Source of the DNA: Dastarcus helophoroides
Lineage: Eukaryota > Arthropoda > Insecta > Coleoptera > Bothrideridae
NCBI GenBank assembly: GCA_028583605.1
Contig: CM053331.1
Location: 33,877,818 to 33,941,817 of the forward strand
Direction of reading: 5' to 3'
DNA length: 64,000 nt
Notes under the pieces: model-generated
Told to the model about the DNA's origin: nothing
Databases searched by the model: none
What the model saw: only the letters and a program-made list of their open reading frames with translations
Program-made: the position numbers and the translations under genes
Part shown: positions 59,424-64,000 of the stretch, one piece after another
How positions within the stretch are numbered: the first letter of the stretch is position 1
Layout of the letters: every line of letters begins with the position of its first letter

Positions 59424-59611
59424 ATTGAAATACAAATCTTGTCACGTGTAACCAAGAGAGATTAAAAACACAACTAAGGCGTTTCGATAGCCAAGCTATT
59501 ATCTTCAGAGAGATATTGTTTGGAAGCTTGGGTGACGAAACGCGTTAGAGCAACCTTTGTTGTGTTTTTTAATCTTTCTTGGTGTCAGGGGACAAAATTT
59601 GTATTTCAATT
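59424..59611. mobile_element. Palindromic PLE mini-element adjoining the 1.45-kb array
   Basis: Inverted end (59424-59513), then the direct end (about 59521-59611) from GGGTGACGAAACGCGTTAGAG to ACAAAATTTGTATTTCAATTC. The inverted copy keeps a core-like CTGAAGAT on the minus strand; the direct one has lost CTGAAGA. Its last ~20 bp are also the junction sequence of every following 1.45-kb repeat. Confidence 0.82.
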
Positions 59612-62600
59612 CTTACTTATTAAAAATTACTAAAAAATGTTTTGAAATTTTCGGCCACTTTTCAAAATCTTTGCATTTTTAAAAACTTCGACTAATTTTT
59701 AGGATTTCTACTTTTTTTTTAAATTGTAGCTCTTAAAAAATGTTTGCCTTGTTTTTGACTTTTTTTCGAAATGTTACCTTTTTTTAAAATTTGACTCGTT
59801 AAAATGTCAATTTTAATAAAAGTTTCAACATATTTTTAAAATGTCGACTTTTTAAAAATATCGTCTTTTTTTACCAAATTCCCTTTTTCGAAAATTTAGA
59901 ATTTTTTAAAAATCTCGCCCTTTTTCCGAATTTTGAATAAAAAAAATTGCTTTTTTAAAAAAATGTTGACTATTTTTGAAATTTTTGGCTACTTTCCAAA
60001 ATCTTGGCATTTTTAAAAACTTCGACTAATTTTTAGGATTTCGACTTTTTTTCCAAAATTGCAGCTCTTGAAAAATTTTGTTTTCTTTAATTCTGAAAAT
60101 GTTATTTTTTTAAAAAATGTTGTTTACTAATAAGAAATGTTAACTTTTTCCAGAAATATAATCTGCTTTCCCTTGAAATTTTAAGTTTAATCTTTAAATT
60201 TCGATCTTTTTTTTTATCGAAATTTGAATTTTAAATTCGAACTTGACAATTTCAAAAATAAATTTAACATTTCTAGAAAAATTGGAAATTCCGATTCAGA
60301 ATTTCTTTAGTCCTACAGTAGTAGAGAAATAGAGAAATATGAAATTGTAAAAAATGTTAAAATTTACAAGGTTCATTTGTTCTTGAAAGTTCAATATTTT
60401 TCCCAAAGTTTTCTTATTTTTATGCAAATTAGAAGTTTATTTTTCCTAAACTTATACTTAACAATTTTTAGTTTCTTATCAAAACTTTTAAATTTCCAAA
60501 AGAAATTAGAGAGAAATTAAAATTTCTACAGGAAAAAATATTTTAAAAACAAAATCTCTAGGAAAAGTCGAAATTTCAAAAAAAATTCTTTGTAAAAAAT
60601 GTTCACAGAAAAACACAAATTTATAGAAAAAAAGCAACATTTCTTGGAAAAAAATAGAAATTTGAAAAAAAATTTGAAACATCCTTAGAAAAAAGTCGAA
60701 TTTGTTTTTCCCAAAATGTTAAAATTTTTGTAGAACTTTCAGGTTTTTTCCAAATATTTTTTGTCAAAACTACAAAATAAAATGAACTTTAAATTGTCAA
60801 AGTATCGTGCAAAAACTTGACATTTTTGAAGCAAATTAGAGGAACACAAAAAAAAATCTGGAAAAGTTGAAACTTCTAGAAGAAATTTTAAGAACAACAC
60901 TTTCAGGAAAAATGGAAATTTCGAGAAAATTTCTTTTTATAAAATATTTAGGAAAAATGAAAACTGCAGAAAAAATCAAAATTTCCTAAACAAAATCGAA
61001 ATATCTGAAAAAAACTGAAAATTTTTATAGAAAATGAGATTTGAGGTAAACAAAATTTGTATTTCAATTCTTACTTATTAAAAATTACTAAAAAATGTTT
61101 TGAAATTTTCGGCCACTTTTCAAAATCTTTGCATTTTTAAAAACTTCGACTAATTTTTAGGATTTCGACTTTTTTTTTTAAATTGTAGCTCTTAAAAAAT
61201 GTTTGCCTTGTTTTTGACTTTTTTTCGAAATGTTACCTTTTTTTAAAATTTGACTCGTTAAAATGTCAATTTTAATAAAAGTTTCAACATATTTTTAAAA
61301 TGTCGACTTTTTAAAAATATCGTCTTTTTTTACCAAATTCCCTTTTTCGAAAATTTAGAATTTTTTAAAAATCTCGCCCTTTTTCCGAATTTTGAATAAT
61401 GAAAATTGCTTTTTTAAAAAAATGTTGACTATTTTTGAAATTTTTGGCTACTTTCCAAAATCTTGGCATTTTTAAAAATTTCGACTAATTTTTAGGATTT
61501 CGACTTTTTTTTCCAAAATTGCAGCTCTTTAAAAATTTTGTTTTCTTTAAATCTGAAAATGTTATTTTTTTAAAAAATGTTGTTACTAATAAGAAATGTT
61601 AACTTTTTCCAGAAATATAATCTGCTGTCCCTTGAAATTTTAAGTTTAATCTTTAAATTTCGATCTTTTTTTTTATCGAAATTTGAATTTTAAATTCGAA
61701 CTTGACAATTTCAAAAATAAATTTAACATTTCTAGAAAAATTGGAAATTCCGATTCAGAATTTTCTTTAGTCCTACAGTAGTGGAGAAATAGAGAAATAT
61801 GAAATTGTAAAAAATGTTAAAATTTACAAGGTTCATTTGTTCTTGAAATTTCAATATTTTTCCCAAAGTTTTCTTATTTTTATGCAAATTAGAAGTTTAT
61901 TTTTCCTAAACTTATACTTAACAATTTTTAGTTTCTTATCAAAACTTTTAAATTTCCAAAAGAAATTAGAGAGAAATTAAAATTTCTACAGGAAAAAACA
62001 TTTTAAAAACAAAATCTCTAGTAAAAGTCGAAATTTCAAAAACCATTCTTTGTAAAAAATGTTCACAGAAAAACACAAATTTATAGAAAAAAAAGCAACA
62101 TTTCTTGGAAAAAAATTTGAAACATCCTTAGAAGAAAGTCGAATTTTTTTGTTTTTCCCAAAATGTTAAAATTTTTGTAGAACTTTCAGGATTTTTCCAA
62201 ATATTTTTTGTCAAAACTACAAAATAAAATGAACTTTAAATTGTCAAAGTATCGTGCAAAAACTTGACATTTTTAAAGCAAATTAGAGGAACATAAAAAA
62301 AAATCTGGAGAAGTTGAAACTTCTAGAAGAAATTTTAAGAACAACACATTCAGGAAAAATGGAAATTTCGAGAAAATTTCTTTTTATAAAATATTTAGGA
62401 AAAATGAAAACTGCAGAAAAAATCAAAATTTCCTAAACAAAATCGAAATATCTGAAAAAAACTGAAAATTTTTATAGAAAATGAGATTTGAGGTAAACAA
62501 AATTTGTATTTCAATTCTTACTTATTAAAAATTACTAAAAAATGTTTTGAAATTTTCGGCCACTTTTCAAAATCTTTGCATTTTTAAAAACTTCGACTAA

Positions 62601-64000
62601 TTTTTAGGATTTCGACTTTTTTTTTAAATTGTAGCTCTTAAAAAATGTTTGCCTTGTTTTTGACTTTTTTTCGAAATGTTACCTTTTTTTAAAATTTGAC
62701 TCGTTAAAATGTCAATTTTAATAAAAGTTTCAACATATTTTTAAAATGTCGACTTTTTAAAAATATCGTCTTTTTTTACCAAATTCCCTTTTTCGAAAAT
62801 TTTGAATTTTTTAAAAATCTCGCCCTTTTTCCGAATTTTGAATAATGAAAATTGCTGAAAAATGTTGACTATTTTTGAAATTTTTGGCTGCTTTCCAAAA
62901 TCTTGGCATTTTTAAAAACTTCGACTAATTTTTAGGATTTCGACTTTTTTTTCCAAAATTGCAGCTCTTGAAAAATTTTGTTTTCTTTAATTCTGAAAAT
63001 GTTATTTTTTTAAAAAATGTTGTTTACTAATAAGAAATGTTAACTTTTTCCAGAAATATAATCTGCTTTCCCTTGAAATTTTAAGTTTAATCTTTAAATT
63101 TCGATCTTTTTTTTTATCGAAATTTGAATTTTAAATTCGAACTTGACAATTTCAAAAATAAATTTAACATTTCTAGAAAAATTGGAAATTCCGATTCAGA
63201 ATTTTCTTTAGTCCTACAGTAGTGGAGAAATAGAGAAATAGAGAAATATGAAATTGTAAAAAATGTTAAAATTTACAAGGTTCATTTGTTCTTGAAATTT
63301 CAATATTTTTCCCAAAGTTTTCTTATTTTTATGCAAATTAGAAGTTTATTTTTCCTAAACTTATACTTAACAATTTTTAGTTTCTTATCAAAACTTTTAA
63401 ATTTCCAAAAGAAATTAGAGAGAAATTAAAATTTCTACAGGAAAAAACATTTTAAAAACAAAATCTCCAGGAAAAGTCGAAATTTCAAAAAACATTCTTT
63501 GTAAAAAATGTTCACAGAAAAACACAACTTTATAGAAAAAAAGCAACATTTCTTGGAAAAAAATAGAAATTTGAAAAAAATTTGAAACATCCTTAGAATT
63601 TTTTTGTTTTTCCCAAAATGTTAAAATTTTTGTAGAACTTTCAGGTTTTTTCCAAATATTTTTTGTCAAAACTACAAAATAAAATGAACTTTAAATTGTC
63701 AAAGTATCGTGCAAAAACTTGACATTTTTAAAGCAAATTAGAGGAACACAAAGAAAAATCTGAAGTTGGAACTTCTAGAAGAAATTTTAAGAACAACACT
63801 TTCAGGAAAAATGGAAATTTCGAGAAAATTTCTTTTTATAAAATATTTAGGAAAAATGAAAACTGCAGAAATAATCAAAATTTCCTAAACAAAATCGAAA
63901 TATCTGAAAAAAACTGAAAATTTTTATAGAAAATGAGATTTGAGGTAAACAAAATTTGTATTTCAATTCTTACTTATTAAAAATTACTAAAAAATGTTTT
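59601..64000 (+). repeat. ~1.45-kb tandem array (three full units and the start of a fourth)
   Basis: The junction phrase GTATTTCAATTCTTACTTATT occurs at 59601, 61059, 62506 and 63958, periods 1458, 1447 and 1452. Units appear highly similar, with small indels, and continue beyond the window edge. The second half of each unit (for example 60110-60990) is homologous to 18865-19740 inside hAT element 1. The junction itself reads as a PLE end (ACAAAATTTGTATTTCAATT). Confidence 0.93.

Noticed and set aside
59601..64000. 1.45-kb units considered as LTRs or transposon copies
   Set aside because: They are head-to-tail without target duplications or conserved termini; a tandem array fits better.

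Overview
The window is AT-rich, repeat-dominated DNA from a eukaryote, most likely an arthropod and probably an insect. The grounds are nested transposable elements with clear target-site duplications (TSDs), a Penelope-like retroelement (PLE) with a GIY-YIG endonuclease, two hAT-type elements, an LTR with a TATA box and a TCAGT initiator, and the absence of any prokaryotic gene layout. No host protein-coding gene could be supported. The only convincing coding sequences are two intact PLE reverse transcriptase/endonuclease ORFs (24322-26679 and 32531-34888), accompanied by partial, inverted and corrupted copies.

Layout. 1-5990: T-rich tandem/higher-order repeats with three amplified PLE end remnants. 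5991-10100: mostly single-copy AT-rich DNA with a decayed LTR and a few hairpins. 10100-15050: A-rich, then T-rich arrays, including a small hairpin insertion whose empty site is visible 1.3 kb away. 15060-16330: single-copy DNA ending in a tRNA-like/SINE-like segment. 16339-20065: a hAT-type element with a perfect 8-bp TSD, filled with low-complexity repeats and a 320-bp nested palindrome. 20074-21040: single-copy. 21041-35540: satellite units of about 490 bp interrupted by two PLE loci, 8209 bp apart. Each locus is an inverted partial copy, a direct partial copy and a full copy. Between them lies a third tandem unit (26936-29763) whose sequence decays into homopolymer noise, almost certainly an assembly or base-calling artefact. 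35541-44620: several satellite families (periods about 284 and 240 bp) and compact palindromic PLE mini-elements. 44990-49650: single-copy islands, PLE scraps and a hAT end. 49660-51975: a ~100-bp satellite containing a 373-bp solo LTR. 52968-53224: another PLE mini-element. 55333-59251: a second hAT-type element with an 8-bp TSD, filled with 18-20 bp repeats. 59424-64000: a PLE mini-element that runs directly into a 1.45-kb tandem array.

How the parts relate. The PLE terminal region (pLTR) carries a candidate minimal hammerhead ribozyme: CUGAAGA core, stem II hairpin, GAAA, very short stem III, and an AGAG/CUCU stem I. It recurs on both strands in the full loci and, intact or decayed, in the small palindromic elements. 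These mini-elements look like non-autonomous relatives that depend on the PLE protein. Almost all the arrays are built from one simple theme, AAATTTCGA plus A or T runs, switching strand from block to block. Several arrays demonstrably contain transposon pieces: PLE ends inside the 1.27-kb and 1.45-kb repeats, and hAT interior inside the 1.45-kb repeat. The most interesting signal is this exchange between satellites and elements, together with the ribozyme-bearing palindromic mini-elements. All statements come from reading the sequence by eye; no alignment, folding or database search was run.
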